The position numbers and the translations under genes are program-made. Under the pieces are notes generated by a model. The model saw only the letters and a list, made by a program, of their open reading frames with translations, did no database searches and was not told where the DNA came from. Below, piece by piece: positions 25,101-33,420 of a stretch of DNA of 64,000 bases. This DNA is from Mesorhizobium_K quangtriensis (lineage in GTDB: Bacteria; Pseudomonadota; Alphaproteobacteria; Rhizobiales; Rhizobiaceae), in assembly GCF_040081925.1 (NCBI RefSeq), contig NZ_JBEBMF010000004.1, positions 1 to 64,000 on the forward strand. The letters run 5' to 3'. The first letter of the stretch is position 1. The number at the start of each line of letters is the position of its first letter.

Positions 25101-25112
25101 TTGTATATACCA
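25101..25112. promoter_or_regulatory. Second candidate GntR/HutC-type operator, upstream of the ABC transporter genes
   Basis: TTGTATATACCA, a 12-bp palindrome with one mismatch, lies 42 bp after the SDR stop and 42 bp before the ATPase start. It shares TTGTATANAC with the site at 24244-24257. This suggests the transporter genes have their own repressible promoter inside the operon. Confidence 0.55.
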
Positions 25113-25154
25113 CTCCGATGATCCAGTTGCCGTTTGAAGGAATTCCTGCGCGCC

Positions 25155-26300
25155 ATGCCTGACCAGAAGGCCAATGACGCTATCCCGGCGGTTTCCGTCC
25201 GTGACGTGAGCATGGTCTATGACGGCCTGCATGCCGTGAAGTCGGCCTCCTTCGACCTCGCCAAGGGAAGGTTCCTGACCATCCTCGGCCCCTCCGGCTC
25301 GGGCAAGACCACGCTGCTGCGAATGATCGCCGGCTTCCTGCGTCCGACGCACGGGGAAATCTTCATCAACGGCCAGCCCGTCAGCGCGGTACCGCCGCAT
25401 AAGCGGTCCATCGGCATGGTGTTCCAGCGCCTTGCGCTTTTCCCGCATATGACGGCCGCGCAGAACGTCGCCTTTCCGCTGAAGATGCGCCGGACGGACG
25501 CGACGCTCATTCCCGAGCGCGTCGATCGCTACCTCGATCTCGTGAAGCTCGGCGGCCTCGGCAACCGCCGTCCGCACGAGCTTTCCGGCGGCCAGCAGCA
25601 GCGCGTGGCGATTGCCCGCGCGCTGGTCTTCGAGCCCGATCTGCTTCTGCTCGACGAACCGCTCGCCGCGCTCGACCGCAAGCTGCGCGAGGAGATGCAG
25701 CTTGAGTTTCGCCGCATCCAGCGCGAGCTTGGCGTGACAACCATCAATGTCACGCACGACCAGCGCGAGGCGCTTGTCGTCTCCGACGAGGTCATCGTCA
25801 TGGACGGCGGCGAAATCCGCCAGAACGCCCACCCGGTCGACACCTATCGCAAGCCAGCCAGCGCCTTCGTCGCCGGCTTCATCGGCGTCACCAACTTCAT
25901 CTCCGGATCGGTGACCAGCACCACCGACGACAGCGTCGTCTTCGCAGAGGAAGGCCGGGAGTTCATCGGCCGCAAGGCCCATGGCGCAACGTCGCCGGCC
26001 CCGGGCGAAGAGGTGCGCGGCGCAATCCGCGCTGAGCAGATCCGCATCGCCGGCGACAGCGCCGAACTCTCCGACCTCGACACGGTTCTCCCCGGCAAAG
26101 TGGCCGACGTCATCTTCGAAGGCGACCGCGTGGTCTACGAGGTCGAGGTGCCGCTTTCCGGCGCCACCATCCTGCGCATCTTCGACCGCGATCCTGCCGG
26201 TCACAACCAGTTCGAACCGGGCGACGGCGTATCCGTCGGCTGGAACGAAGCCGACATGCACGTTTTCAACACAAAACCGGACGGTGCAGAACGCCGGTAA
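25155..26300 (+). CDS. PotA-like ABC transporter ATPase
   Basis: A 381-residue ATPase of the spermidine/putrescine (PotA) type: Walker A GPSGSGKTTLL, Q-loop MVFQRLALFPHMT, signature LSGGQQQRV, Walker B LLLLDEPLAALD, switch His in NVTHDQREAL, and a C-terminal TOBE domain from about residue 280. The ATG at 25155 is preferred over an upstream TTG. The four transporter genes are collinear with short gaps or overlaps. Transporters of this class in alphaproteobacteria import many small charged organics, so polyamine specificity should not be assumed; the neighbouring HpsNOP-like genes point to a sulfonate. Confidence 0.88.
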   Translation: MPDQKANDAIPAVSVRDVSMVYDGLHAVKSASFDLAKGRFLTILGPSGSGKTTLLRMIAGFLRPTHGEIFINGQPVSAVPPHKRSIGMVFQRLALFPHMTAAQNVAFPLKMRRTDATLIPERVDRYLDLVKLGGLGNRRPHELSGGQQQRVAIARALVFEPDLLLLDEPLAALDRKLREEMQLEFRRIQRELGVTTINVTHDQREALVVSDEVIVMDGGEIRQNAHPVDTYRKPASAFVAGFIGVTNFISGSVTSTTDDSVVFAEEGREFIGRKAHGATSPAPGEEVRGAIRAEQIRIAGDSAELSDLDTVLPGKVADVIFEGDRVVYEVEVPLSGATILRIFDRDPAGHNQFEPGDGVSVGWNEADMHVFNTKPDGAERR

Positions 26301-26316
26301 ACCAGAGGAGAATGAC

Positions 26317-27423
26317 ATGAAACAAAAAGACATCCTGTCCAGTTCGATCAACCGCCGCACTCTGATGCAGGGCGCAGCGGCGCTCGGCGGCGCGGCAGCG
26401 CTGGGCGTCCGCCCGTCCTTCGCGCAGGAGCCGGCCAAGCCGGCCGAACTCATCATCCGCGCATGGGGCGGAAGCTGGGTCGACAGCCTGAAGGCCGGCG
26501 TGTCCGATCCCTTCACCGCCAAGACCGGCATAGCCATCCGCCACGACCTGACCGAAGACAACGAAATCCAGCCGAAGGTCTGGGCCGCCGTCGCTCAAGG
26601 CCGCGTGCCGCCGATCCACATCAACTGGGACACCACCACCAACGCCACCAAGTCGGCGCTGCGCGGCGTGACCGAAGACCTCTCCGACCTGTCGAACCTC
26701 GCCAACACCACCGATCTCGCCAAGCCGGTAGGCCTCGACGGCTATCCGATCGTCAACACCTACGGCTATGTCTACGTTCTCGCCTATCGTCCGGAAGCTT
26801 TTCCCGATGGCGCGCCGAAGTCGTGGAAGGATCTTCTCGACCCGAAGTTCAAGGGCCGCCTCGCCTTCTACAATGACGGCATTGGCTTCCATTTCCCGGC
26901 GCAGGTCGCCGGCGGCGGCAAGCTCGAGGACATCCCGGCCAACATGCAGCCGGCCTGGGATTTCATCACCAAGATGAAGGCGCAGGCGCCGCTGCTCGGC
27001 GAGGACCCGGACTTCACGACATGGTTCCAGCGCGGCGAGATCGACGCGGCCTGCACCATCTCCACCAACGCGCGCGAAGCCCGCAAGAACGGCGTCGAGA
27101 TCGCGTGGACCGTGCCGGAAGAAGGCTGCAAGTTCGACACCGACGGCCTCTGGATTCCGAAGGGCCTGCCCGAGAACGAACTCTACTGGGCCAAGGAATA
27201 CATCAACTTCGCATTGACCAAGGAAGCCCAGCAGGGCTGGCTCGACGGCCTCGGCCTTCCGGGCGTCGTTCCCGGCGTCAATCCGCCGGCGGACCTCGTC
27301 AACGATCCGTCGTACCCGACCAAGCCGGAGGACTTCGAGCACCTGATCCGCATCTCGTCCAAGATTCAGGTCGAGAACGAAAGCGAGTGGTTCGCCAAGT
27401 TCAAGTCGATCATGCAGGGCTGA
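26317..27423 (+). CDS. PotD-like periplasmic binding protein with Tat signal
   Basis: A 368-residue extracellular solute-binding protein. The start ATG at 26317 follows an AGGAG site. The N-terminus INRRTLMQGAAALGGAAALGVRPSFA has a twin-arginine motif and Tat-type signal, so it is probably exported folded. The mature part (LIIRAWGGSWVDSLKAGVSDPF ... NWDTTTNATKSALRGV ... DFEHLIRIS) fits the PotD/SBP_bac family. It should provide ligand specificity for the adjacent permeases. The acidic residues expected for polyamine binding could not be checked by eye. A terminator-like hairpin follows the gene. Confidence 0.87.
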   Translation: MKQKDILSSSINRRTLMQGAAALGGAAALGVRPSFAQEPAKPAELIIRAWGGSWVDSLKAGVSDPFTAKTGIAIRHDLTEDNEIQPKVWAAVAQGRVPPIHINWDTTTNATKSALRGVTEDLSDLSNLANTTDLAKPVGLDGYPIVNTYGYVYVLAYRPEAFPDGAPKSWKDLLDPKFKGRLAFYNDGIGFHFPAQVAGGGKLEDIPANMQPAWDFITKMKAQAPLLGEDPDFTTWFQRGEIDAACTISTNAREARKNGVEIAWTVPEEGCKFDTDGLWIPKGLPENELYWAKEYINFALTKEAQQGWLDGLGLPGVVPGVNPPADLVNDPSYPTKPEDFEHLIRISSKIQVENESEWFAKFKSIMQG

Positions 27424-27431
27424 GTTCATCA

Positions 27432-27464
27432 GGGCCGCCGTCCCAGGCGGCGGCCCATTTTTCT
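27432..27464 (+). terminator. Intra-operon terminator-like hairpin after the binding-protein gene
   Basis: A perfect 9-bp stem (GGGCCGCCG, loop TCCCAGG, CGGCGGCCC) is followed by ATTTTTCT. It looks like a true rho-independent terminator 8 bp after the binding-protein stop and 12 bp before the next gene. Partial termination here would give excess binding protein over permeases. Confidence 0.75.
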
Positions 27465-27476
27465 ATCGGAAATCTC

Positions 27477-28418
27477 GTGCGATCGCTCAAGGCCTACCCG
27501 ATCGGCTGGCGCATCATGGACGCGGCGGAAGCAGTCGCCGCGGCACTGTGGCCGTCGCGTTTCAGCAGGGCCGTGCCCTATCTGCTGCTTGCACCCGCGA
27601 TCCTGCTTGTTGGGCTGCTTGTCATCGGCATGATCCAGATCGCCGACTCCAGCCTGCGCACGCTGGATACCTCGACCTTTCTGCAATCCGACTACTACAC
27701 GCTTGCCAACTACCAGCGCGCGTTGACCGAGGGGCTGTTCCGCACCGTCGCGACCCGCAGCCTGCTCGGCGCGGTGATCGTCACCGTCGTGACGCTCATC
27801 CTCGCCTTTCCCTATGCCTATCTCATGGCGCGGACGCGCTCGCCATGGCTGCGCAAGCTCCTGCTTATCGCACTGTTCCTGCCCTTCTTCATCGGCCAGG
27901 TCGTGCGCGCCTATGGCTGGCTGATCGTGCTCGGCAATCAGGGCATGGTCAACGAGGCGCTCGGTCTCATAGGAATCGCGCCGATGCGCCTGCTCTACAA
28001 TTATCCGGCCGTTCTCTTCGGCCTCGTCCAGTACATGCTGCCCTTCGCGGTGCTGATGCTCGCGCCGGCCATGACCGCCATCCCCGAGGAACTGGAATCC
28101 GCCGCCCATTCGCTCGGCGCGAACTGGGTCCGCGCCATGATCCACGTCGTCCTGCCGCTGGTGAAACCGGGCCTCGTCGGCGCGGGCCTTGTCGTACTGA
28201 CGCTTTCGCTCACCGACTTCGCCATGCCGGCCATTCTCGGCGGCGGCTCGCAGGACTTCATCGCCAACGCGATCTACGACCAGTTCTTCCGCACGTCCGA
28301 CCAGGGTCTCGGCTCGACGCTAGCGCTCCTGCTGGTCGCCGTCGGCTCGCTGCTCGTCGGCATCGTCTTCATGATCTTCGGAGCCGGCACACTTGCAAGG
28401 CAAGGGGCGCGCAGATGA
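27477..28418 (+). CDS. PotB-like ABC transporter permease
   Basis: A 313-residue inner-membrane permease with six hydrophobic segments and the EAA-type loop PEELESAAHSLGANWVRAMIHVVLP. The first helix is VPYLLLAPAILLVGLLVIGMI. GTG 27477 is chosen as start; ATG 27516 would shorten it by 13 residues and no strong ribosome site decides. It begins just after a terminator-like hairpin and overlaps the second permease by 4 bp. It pairs with the next gene to form the transport channel. Confidence 0.87.
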   Translation: MRSLKAYPIGWRIMDAAEAVAAALWPSRFSRAVPYLLLAPAILLVGLLVIGMIQIADSSLRTLDTSTFLQSDYYTLANYQRALTEGLFRTVATRSLLGAVIVTVVTLILAFPYAYLMARTRSPWLRKLLLIALFLPFFIGQVVRAYGWLIVLGNQGMVNEALGLIGIAPMRLLYNYPAVLFGLVQYMLPFAVLMLAPAMTAIPEELESAAHSLGANWVRAMIHVVLPLVKPGLVGAGLVVLTLSLTDFAMPAILGGGSQDFIANAIYDQFFRTSDQGLGSTLALLLVAVGSLLVGIVFMIFGAGTLARQGARR

Positions 28419-29215
28419 CCATGCCGCTCAGCCAGCGCATCGTGTTCTGGACGATCGTCGTCTGCGTTCTTGTGATCCTGTCCGTCCCGACAGTCGTCGT
28501 GCTCGGCGCGTCCTTCACTGCCGGCAACATGATCGACTTCCCGCCCGACGGACTTTCGCTGAAATGGTACTCCAAGATTGCGGGCGCGAGCGACCTCTGG
28601 CGCGCCTTCGGCCGTTCGCTCTATGTCGCGACCGTCTGCACGCTTGTCGCCATTCCTGTGGGCACGCTCGCCGGCATCGCCCTCGCCAAATACCGCGTGC
28701 GCTTCGAGACCCCGATCCAGATCTACCTGCTGCTTCCCTTCACCATCCCGTTGATCGGCTCCGGCATCGGCCTCATGCTTTTCTTCGGCGAGATGCGCCT
28801 GCTCGGCCAGCTCTGGCCGGTCGGCGTCGCCTGCGCCGTCATCAACCTCCCCTTCATGGTCTGGGCCGTCATGGCCAGCGCATCGGGCCTTGAGCCTGAC
28901 CTCGAACTTGCCGCCGCCAATTGCGGCGCGCCGCCGCTCTCGACCTTCTTCCACGTCACCCTGCCTGCCGTGACGCCCGGCATCATCAGCGGCGCACTTC
29001 TGATGTTCATCCTCGCGCTCAACGAGTTCTTGGTCAGCCTGCTGCTCGTCGACGCGCGCATCGTCACGCTTCCGGTGCAGATCTACAACTCCATCCGCTC
29101 CATCATCACGCCCGACCTCGCCGCGATCTCCGTCATCTTCATCGCCAGCGCAGTCGTGGCCGTCATCGCGCTCGACCGGCTGGTCGGGCTCGAAATTTTT
29201 CTCAAGTCGAAGTGA
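28415..29215 (+). CDS. PotC-like ABC transporter permease
   Basis: A 266-residue inner-membrane permease with six predicted helices and the EAA-type loop PDLELAAANCGAPPLSTFFHVTLP. The ATG at 28415 overlaps the PotB-like stop (ATGA), showing translational coupling. It completes a four-gene PotABCD-type importer, which is followed after 8 bp by the HisD-like gene. Confidence 0.9.
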   Translation: MTMPLSQRIVFWTIVVCVLVILSVPTVVVLGASFTAGNMIDFPPDGLSLKWYSKIAGASDLWRAFGRSLYVATVCTLVAIPVGTLAGIALAKYRVRFETPIQIYLLLPFTIPLIGSGIGLMLFFGEMRLLGQLWPVGVACAVINLPFMVWAVMASASGLEPDLELAAANCGAPPLSTFFHVTLPAVTPGIISGALLMFILALNEFLVSLLLVDARIVTLPVQIYNSIRSIITPDLAAISVIFIASAVVAVIALDRLVGLEIFLKSK

Positions 29216-29223
29216 ACTGACCT

Positions 29224-30540
29224 ATGACAGACGTATCCTTTCACGAGATCGCCAAGCTCGACGCCGCAGGCCGCGAAGCGCTTTACCGCCGGTCGGAAAC
29301 CGACCTTTCGGCCTTCACGGAGAAGGTGAAACCGATCATCGACGCCGTGCGCACGGAAGGCGACGCCGCGCTGCTGCGCTACGCCCGCGAACTCGACAAG
29401 GCCGACGTGAAGCCCGGCAGCCTGAAAGTAACGCCGGCCGAGATCGATGCCGCCTTCGACAAGGTCGATGAGGAGGTGATCGCCGCGATCCGCTTCGGCA
29501 TCGACAACATCCGCCGCTTCCACGAGGAACAAAGGCCTGAAGCCATGTGGCTGAAGGAAATCCGTCCCGGCGCCTATGCTGGCGACCGCATCACACCCAT
29601 CAAATCCGTCGCCATCTATGTCCCGCGCGGCAAGGGCGCATTCCCGTCCGTCACCATGATGACGGCAGTGCCCGCCGTCGTCGCTGAGGTCCCCGAACTG
29701 GCAATCCTGACGCCGCCCGCGCCCGACGGCTCGGTCGATGCCGCCACGCTCGTTGCGGCCCGCATCGCCGGCGTCGAGACCGTCTACAAGGTCGGCGGCG
29801 CGCAGGCCGTCGCCGCTGCCGCCTTCGGCACCGAAACCGTGAAGCCCGCGCTCAAGATCGTCGGCCCGGGCAGCCCGTGGGTCGTAGCCGCCAAGCGCCT
29901 GCTGTCAGGCGTCATCGATCCCGGCCTGCCCGCCGGCCCGTCCGAATCCATCATCCTCGCCGACGACACCGTGAAGGGCGGTCTCGCCGCGCTCGACCTG
30001 CTGATCGAGGCGGAACATGGCCCGGATTCCTCCGCCTATCTGGTCACCCACAGCCGCCGGGTCGCAGAGGAGGCGCTTGCCTCGCTGCCAGAACACTGGG
30101 CGCACATGACCGAACAGCGCGTCGCTTTCTCGAAGGCGGTGCTGTCAGGCGCCTATGGCGGCATCGTGCTGACGCCTTCGCTCGAGGCGAGCTACGACTT
30201 CGTCAACGGCTACGCGCCGGAGCATCTGGAAATCCTCTCCACCGATCCCTTCCGCCACCTCGCCCACATCACGGAAGCCGCCGAAATCCTGATGGGCCCG
30301 CATACGCCGGTCTCCATCGCCAATTTCGGCCTCGGGCCTAACGCCGTGCTACCGACCAGCCGCTGGGCGCGAACCTATGGCCCGCTGTCGGTGCACGATT
30401 TCGTCAAGCGCTCCTCGGTCGGTTACGTCACGGAATCAGCCTATCCCGACTTCGCCAAGACGGCCTGGACGCTGGCGCGCTACGAGGGCTTCTCCTCGCA
30501 CGAACACGCCGTGTCCGACGTCCGCAAGAAATACCTCTGA
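29224..30540 (+). CDS. hpsN: Histidinol dehydrogenase paralogue, HpsN-like sulfopropanediol dehydrogenase
   Basis: A 438-residue member of the HisD family (zinc- and NAD-dependent alcohol-to-acid oxidation). Conserved: IYVPRGKGAFPS, VGGAQAVAAAAFGTE, AGPSESIILAD, the general acid-base pair E333-H334 in YAPEHLEIL, and the C-terminal histidine H426. Changed relative to true HisD: the zinc ligand Gln is E262 (EAEH), the ligand Asp is N367, and the substrate-binding His is A374 within GPNAVLPTSRWART. Histidinol is therefore an unlikely substrate. HpsN, which turns DHPS into sulfolactate, is a HisD paralogue known from DHPS degraders; the flanking SDR and zinc ADH fit HpsO and HpsP. Other HisD-like dehydrogenases of unknown substrate remain possible. 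Confidence 0.65.
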   Translation: MTDVSFHEIAKLDAAGREALYRRSETDLSAFTEKVKPIIDAVRTEGDAALLRYARELDKADVKPGSLKVTPAEIDAAFDKVDEEVIAAIRFGIDNIRRFHEEQRPEAMWLKEIRPGAYAGDRITPIKSVAIYVPRGKGAFPSVTMMTAVPAVVAEVPELAILTPPAPDGSVDAATLVAARIAGVETVYKVGGAQAVAAAAFGTETVKPALKIVGPGSPWVVAAKRLLSGVIDPGLPAGPSESIILADDTVKGGLAALDLLIEAEHGPDSSAYLVTHSRRVAEEALASLPEHWAHMTEQRVAFSKAVLSGAYGGIVLTPSLEASYDFVNGYAPEHLEILSTDPFRHLAHITEAAEILMGPHTPVSIANFGLGPNAVLPTSRWARTYGPLSVHDFVKRSSVGYVTESAYPDFAKTAWTLARYEGFSSHEHAVSDVRKKYL

Positions 30541-30544
30541 GTGA

Positions 30545-31570
30545 ATGATGAAGGCAGTCCGGCTCTACGCGGCGCGCGACCTCAGGGTAGAGGAGATCGA
30601 TCCTCTCGCCCCGCCCGCACCCGGTTGGGTCACGCTGCGCACCACCGCCGCCGGCATCTGCGGCTCCGACCTGCACAACTATCGCACCGGCCACTGGATC
30701 AGCCGCTCACCCTCGACGGCAGGTCATGAATTCGCCGGCGTCATCACCTGCCTCGGAGACGGCGTCACCGGCTTCGCTATCGGCGACACCGTCGTCGCGG
30801 ACTCGCGCTTCTGGTGCGGCGAATGCGATGCCTGCCGAAACGGCCGCACCAATGTCTGTGCGAAGCTCGGTTTTGTCGGCGAAGTCTGCGACGGCGGTTT
30901 CGCGGAATTCACCTCCCTTCCAGCGCGCCTCGTACACCGGCACGATCCCGGTCTTGATCCCGCGATCGCAGCCATGGCCGAGCCGCTCGCGGTGGCGCTT
31001 CACGCCATACGCAAGCAGGCGGTTCCATCAGGCCAGCCGGTGCTCGTCATTGGCTGCGGCACGATCGGCGGCTTCGTCGCGCTCTTGCTTTCCCGACTCC
31101 ACGAAGGTCCTGTTCTTGTCGCCGACAGGAATGCCGAACGCGCCAGCCTCGTCGCCGAGGTCACCGGCGCAAAAATCGTCGATCTGGACGCCGCCTCGAT
31201 CCGCAGCGCTCTCAACGGCCAATCTCTCCTCTATGCCTGCGACGCCACGGGCGACGGCCGCGTTCTCAAGACGACCCTCGACCTGCTCTCCGGTGGCGGC
31301 TCCATTGCGCTGGTCGGCATCGCCAACGCGCCGGTAGAGCTAGAACTCAACACGCTAGTGGAACGCGAGACGGCGCTCATCGGCTGTCACGCCTTCATCG
31401 ACGAACTTCCCGAAGCGCTCGCCCTGCTTCCAAGCCTGGCTCCACAACTCTTCCGGCTCATCGATGCGGAGATCGGGCTGGACGAGGTTCCCGCCGCCTA
31501 CGAGCGCCTTCTGGCAGGACAATCGAAGGGACTGAAGACAATCATACGAATTGGAGAGGCGGCCGGATGA
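30545..31570 (+). CDS. hpsP: Zinc-dependent alcohol dehydrogenase, HpsP-like
   Basis: A 341-residue medium-chain dehydrogenase. Catalytic zinc ligands are C39 in AGICGSDLH and H61-E62 in AGHEFAGVI. The structural zinc loop has cysteines CGECDACRNGRTNVC. The cofactor site is VLVIGCGTIGGFVALLL. HpsP of the DHPS pathway is an enzyme of this type that, with HpsO, interconverts the two DHPS enantiomers through the ketone. The gene starts 4 bp after the HisD-like stop, and its end overlaps the regulator by 4 bp. The family alone does not identify the substrate. Confidence 0.62.
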   Translation: MMKAVRLYAARDLRVEEIDPLAPPAPGWVTLRTTAAGICGSDLHNYRTGHWISRSPSTAGHEFAGVITCLGDGVTGFAIGDTVVADSRFWCGECDACRNGRTNVCAKLGFVGEVCDGGFAEFTSLPARLVHRHDPGLDPAIAAMAEPLAVALHAIRKQAVPSGQPVLVIGCGTIGGFVALLLSRLHEGPVLVADRNAERASLVAEVTGAKIVDLDAASIRSALNGQSLLYACDATGDGRVLKTTLDLLSGGGSIALVGIANAPVELELNTLVERETALIGCHAFIDELPEALALLPSLAPQLFRLIDAEIGLDEVPAAYERLLAGQSKGLKTIIRIGEAAG

Positions 31571-32331
31571 AGCAGAAAAGCGCTTCCGCAAGCAAGGCGC
31601 CAACCACCGCCTCGCTGCCCGATTCCGCTGGCCCGCTCTACGAGAAGGTCAAGGAATATGTCCTGACCAACATCGGCAACGGTGCCTGGGGCCGGAACCA
31701 GAAGCTGCCCTCGGAAAATGAACTGGTCGCCTCGCTCGGCGTTTCCCGCATGACCGTCCATCGGGCACTGCGCGAATTGACCTCCCAAGGCCACCTCCTG
31801 CGTATCCAGGGCGTCGGCACTTTTGTGGCGCCACCGAGGCCCCAATCGGCGCTCATCGAGATCAACGACATCGCCGACGAGATCGAGGAGCGCGGCGCGC
31901 GTCACCACGCTCGGGTGGTCACGCTCGAAACCATCGTTCCCGCGCCGGACCTTGCTGCCGCGTTCGAATTTTCCAGCCGCTCGCCGGTCGGCCACTCGAT
32001 CATCATTCATCACGAGAACGGCGTGCCAGTCCTGCTCGAGGAGCGCTTCGTCAATTCGCAGCTGGTCCCGGACTACGAGGCGCAGGATTTCGAAACGACG
32101 ACCACCTTCGACTATCTCCAGCAGAGCACACCGCTGACGGAGGTCGAGCACGTCATCTCAGCCGTCGCCGCCGACGGCGAAACCGCCGAGCTTCTCATGA
32201 TCGAGCCGGGTGCGCCCTGCCTGCTGCTGCACCGCCGCACATGGTCCGGCGCATCGGTCGCGACCGTCAACCGGCTCGTCTATGCCGGCAATCGCTATTC
32301 GCTCGGCAGCCGTTACTCGCCCCGGAGCTAG
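31567..32331 (+). CDS. HutC-subfamily GntR transcriptional regulator
   Basis: A 254-residue repressor-type regulator. The N-terminal winged helix (LYEKVKEYVLTNI ... LPSENELVASLGVSRMTVHRAL) is followed by a UTRA effector domain with features close to HutC (IIHHENGVPVLLEERFVN, LVPDYEAQDF, TPLTEVEHVISAV, CLLLHRRTW, NRYSLGSRYSP). HutC proteins usually repress histidine use with urocanate as inducer, but no hut genes are present. Here it ends the putative DHPS operon by ATGA overlap, so it probably responds to a pathway intermediate and binds the TTGTATANAC sites at 24244 and 25101. Confidence 0.85.
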   Translation: MKQKSASASKAPTTASLPDSAGPLYEKVKEYVLTNIGNGAWGRNQKLPSENELVASLGVSRMTVHRALRELTSQGHLLRIQGVGTFVAPPRPQSALIEINDIADEIEERGARHHARVVTLETIVPAPDLAAAFEFSSRSPVGHSIIIHHENGVPVLLEERFVNSQLVPDYEAQDFETTTTFDYLQQSTPLTEVEHVISAVAADGETAELLMIEPGAPCLLLHRRTWSGASVATVNRLVYAGNRYSLGSRYSPRS

Positions 32332-32340
32332 ACCCCGGAG

Positions 32341-32357
32341 CTAGTTTCCGAAACTAG
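32341..32357. terminator. Palindrome between convergent genes, possible bidirectional terminator
   Basis: CTAGTTTC-C-GAAACTAG is an 8-bp perfect inverted repeat with a 1-bp centre, 9 bp after the GntR stop and touching the stop of the convergent small gene. Just before it CCCCGGAGCTAG occurs twice in tandem (32321-32344 region). It lacks a clear T run, so terminator activity is uncertain. Confidence 0.4.
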
Positions 32358-32668
32358 ATTCCGGATCCGTAGAGTTCCTCAGCATCCTCGCCGGCCCAAG
32401 GCTCAGGCAGGCCGCCCTCATCAATCCCGGCGTCCTGGCTTGCGGTAGGGAGCGGCATCCAGCACTGAAGTTCCGGATCGGCATAGGCGAAGATTTGCCC
32501 GGGAGACGAGTCCGCGGCACGCCAGCCCTCGATGCCGAACTGGTCGGCCCTTGCCCAATAGGCCACGTCCACCTCTGCCGCCCCTTGTTCCGACGAGCGG
32601 ACCGTCACCAGGATGCGGCTGCCGTCCTTGGGCGCGCTCGACATATGCCGCCAGCGAGTTTCGACCAC
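32354..32668 (-). CDS. Small DUF551-like hypothetical protein
   Basis: 104 residues from GTG 32668, chosen because a perfect AGGAGG lies 6 bases before it; the upstream in-frame extension lacks such a site. The sequence WRHMSSAPKDGSRILVTVR ... YWA ... GWRAADS ... QCWMPLPT follows the W-x-P-x-P-x-D-G-x-x-I-L ... W-M-P-L-P pattern of DUF551-like proteins, which are common in phages and in alphaproteobacterial genomes and have no known function. No phage genes accompany it. It is divergent from the stress-protein gene by 89 bp. Confidence 0.65.
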   Translation of the reverse strand: MVETRWRHMSSAPKDGSRILVTVRSSEQGAAEVDVAYWARADQFGIEGWRAADSSPGQIFAYADPELQCWMPLPTASQDAGIDEGGLPEPWAGEDAEELYGSGI

Positions 32669-32757
32669 GCAATTCCTCCTGTCTTGATATTTTCCGCGAA
32701 CATCCGACTCTTGGGTTATAGTGCCTCCCCGGGTCAAGACTTCAAGGTAAGGCGAAC

Positions 32758-33321
32758 ATGAGAACCGTTAGTGCCCTGTTCGACACCTACGACGAGGTAA
32801 CCGCCGCGGTCGATGCCCTGACCGAAGTCGGCGTTAACAGCGAAGACATCACCATTGTCAGGCAGGCTCGCCGCGCCTCAGTGAAGATCCTGCAGGCCAT
32901 CGCGCTCGGCGCAGCGATCGGCGGCGTCTGCGGTATCCTTGTCGGCCTTGCCTCGGTCGCCTTTCCCGGCAGCGGCCTGCCGTTCAGCCGGCTGTGGGCG
33001 GCCCTCGTCGGCGCCGCAGCCGGCGGATTGATCGGTGCCGCGCTCAGCCTGATCGCGCATGGGCGCAGTCGCGCCAACCGGCCACATGCCGGCGCCAGGA
33101 CGGTTTGGGCTCAGTCGATCAAGGGAGGCTCCACGCTGGTCACCGCCCGCATACACGAAGACGACTCCTCGAAGGTCTTGGACGTCTTCCGTCGATGCGG
33201 GGCTTTGAACACCAATGTCAGGCGCGGCGAATACGCTGGAGGCGAGTGGGACGACTTCGTCGATGAGGACATGTGGGACGAGGATATCGGTCGCGAGGAC
33301 GCCCCTCCGCCCAAGGAATAA
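32758..33321 (+). CDS. YflT-like general stress membrane protein
   Basis: 187 residues. The N-terminal part (RTVSALFDTYDEVTAAVDALTEVGVNSEDITIV) is the general stress protein 17M/YflT fold. Two glycine-rich hydrophobic stretches follow (ALGAAIGGVCGILVGLASVAF and LWAALVGAAAGGLIGAALSLI), resembling glycine zippers that insert in membranes. A second ferredoxin-like half (GGSTLVTARIHEDDSSKVLDVF) and a very acidic tail (DDFVDEDMWDEDIGRED) end the protein. Such proteins are induced by stress in other bacteria; mechanism unknown. It stands alone before the flagellar locus. Confidence 0.65.
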   Translation: MRTVSALFDTYDEVTAAVDALTEVGVNSEDITIVRQARRASVKILQAIALGAAIGGVCGILVGLASVAFPGSGLPFSRLWAALVGAAAGGLIGAALSLIAHGRSRANRPHAGARTVWAQSIKGGSTLVTARIHEDDSSKVLDVFRRCGALNTNVRRGEYAGGEWDDFVDEDMWDEDIGREDAPPPKE

Positions 33322-33420
33322 AGGCCTCCGCCTCTCATTGGTGCGGCCCCTGGACGCCGCCTGAGTCTGTCAGACGGACTCCAAAGCAGACTTTTGTCAA
33401 TCTGGGTTTGATGTCGGATT

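Noticed and set aside
29224..30540. Histidine biosynthesis gene hisD
   Set aside because: Zinc-ligand and substrate residues of true histidinol dehydrogenase are replaced and no other his gene is nearby.
31567..32331. Histidine utilisation repressor hutC
   Set aside because: The family match is strong, but hutH, hutU, hutI and hutG are absent and the gene is fused by overlap to a different catabolic operon.
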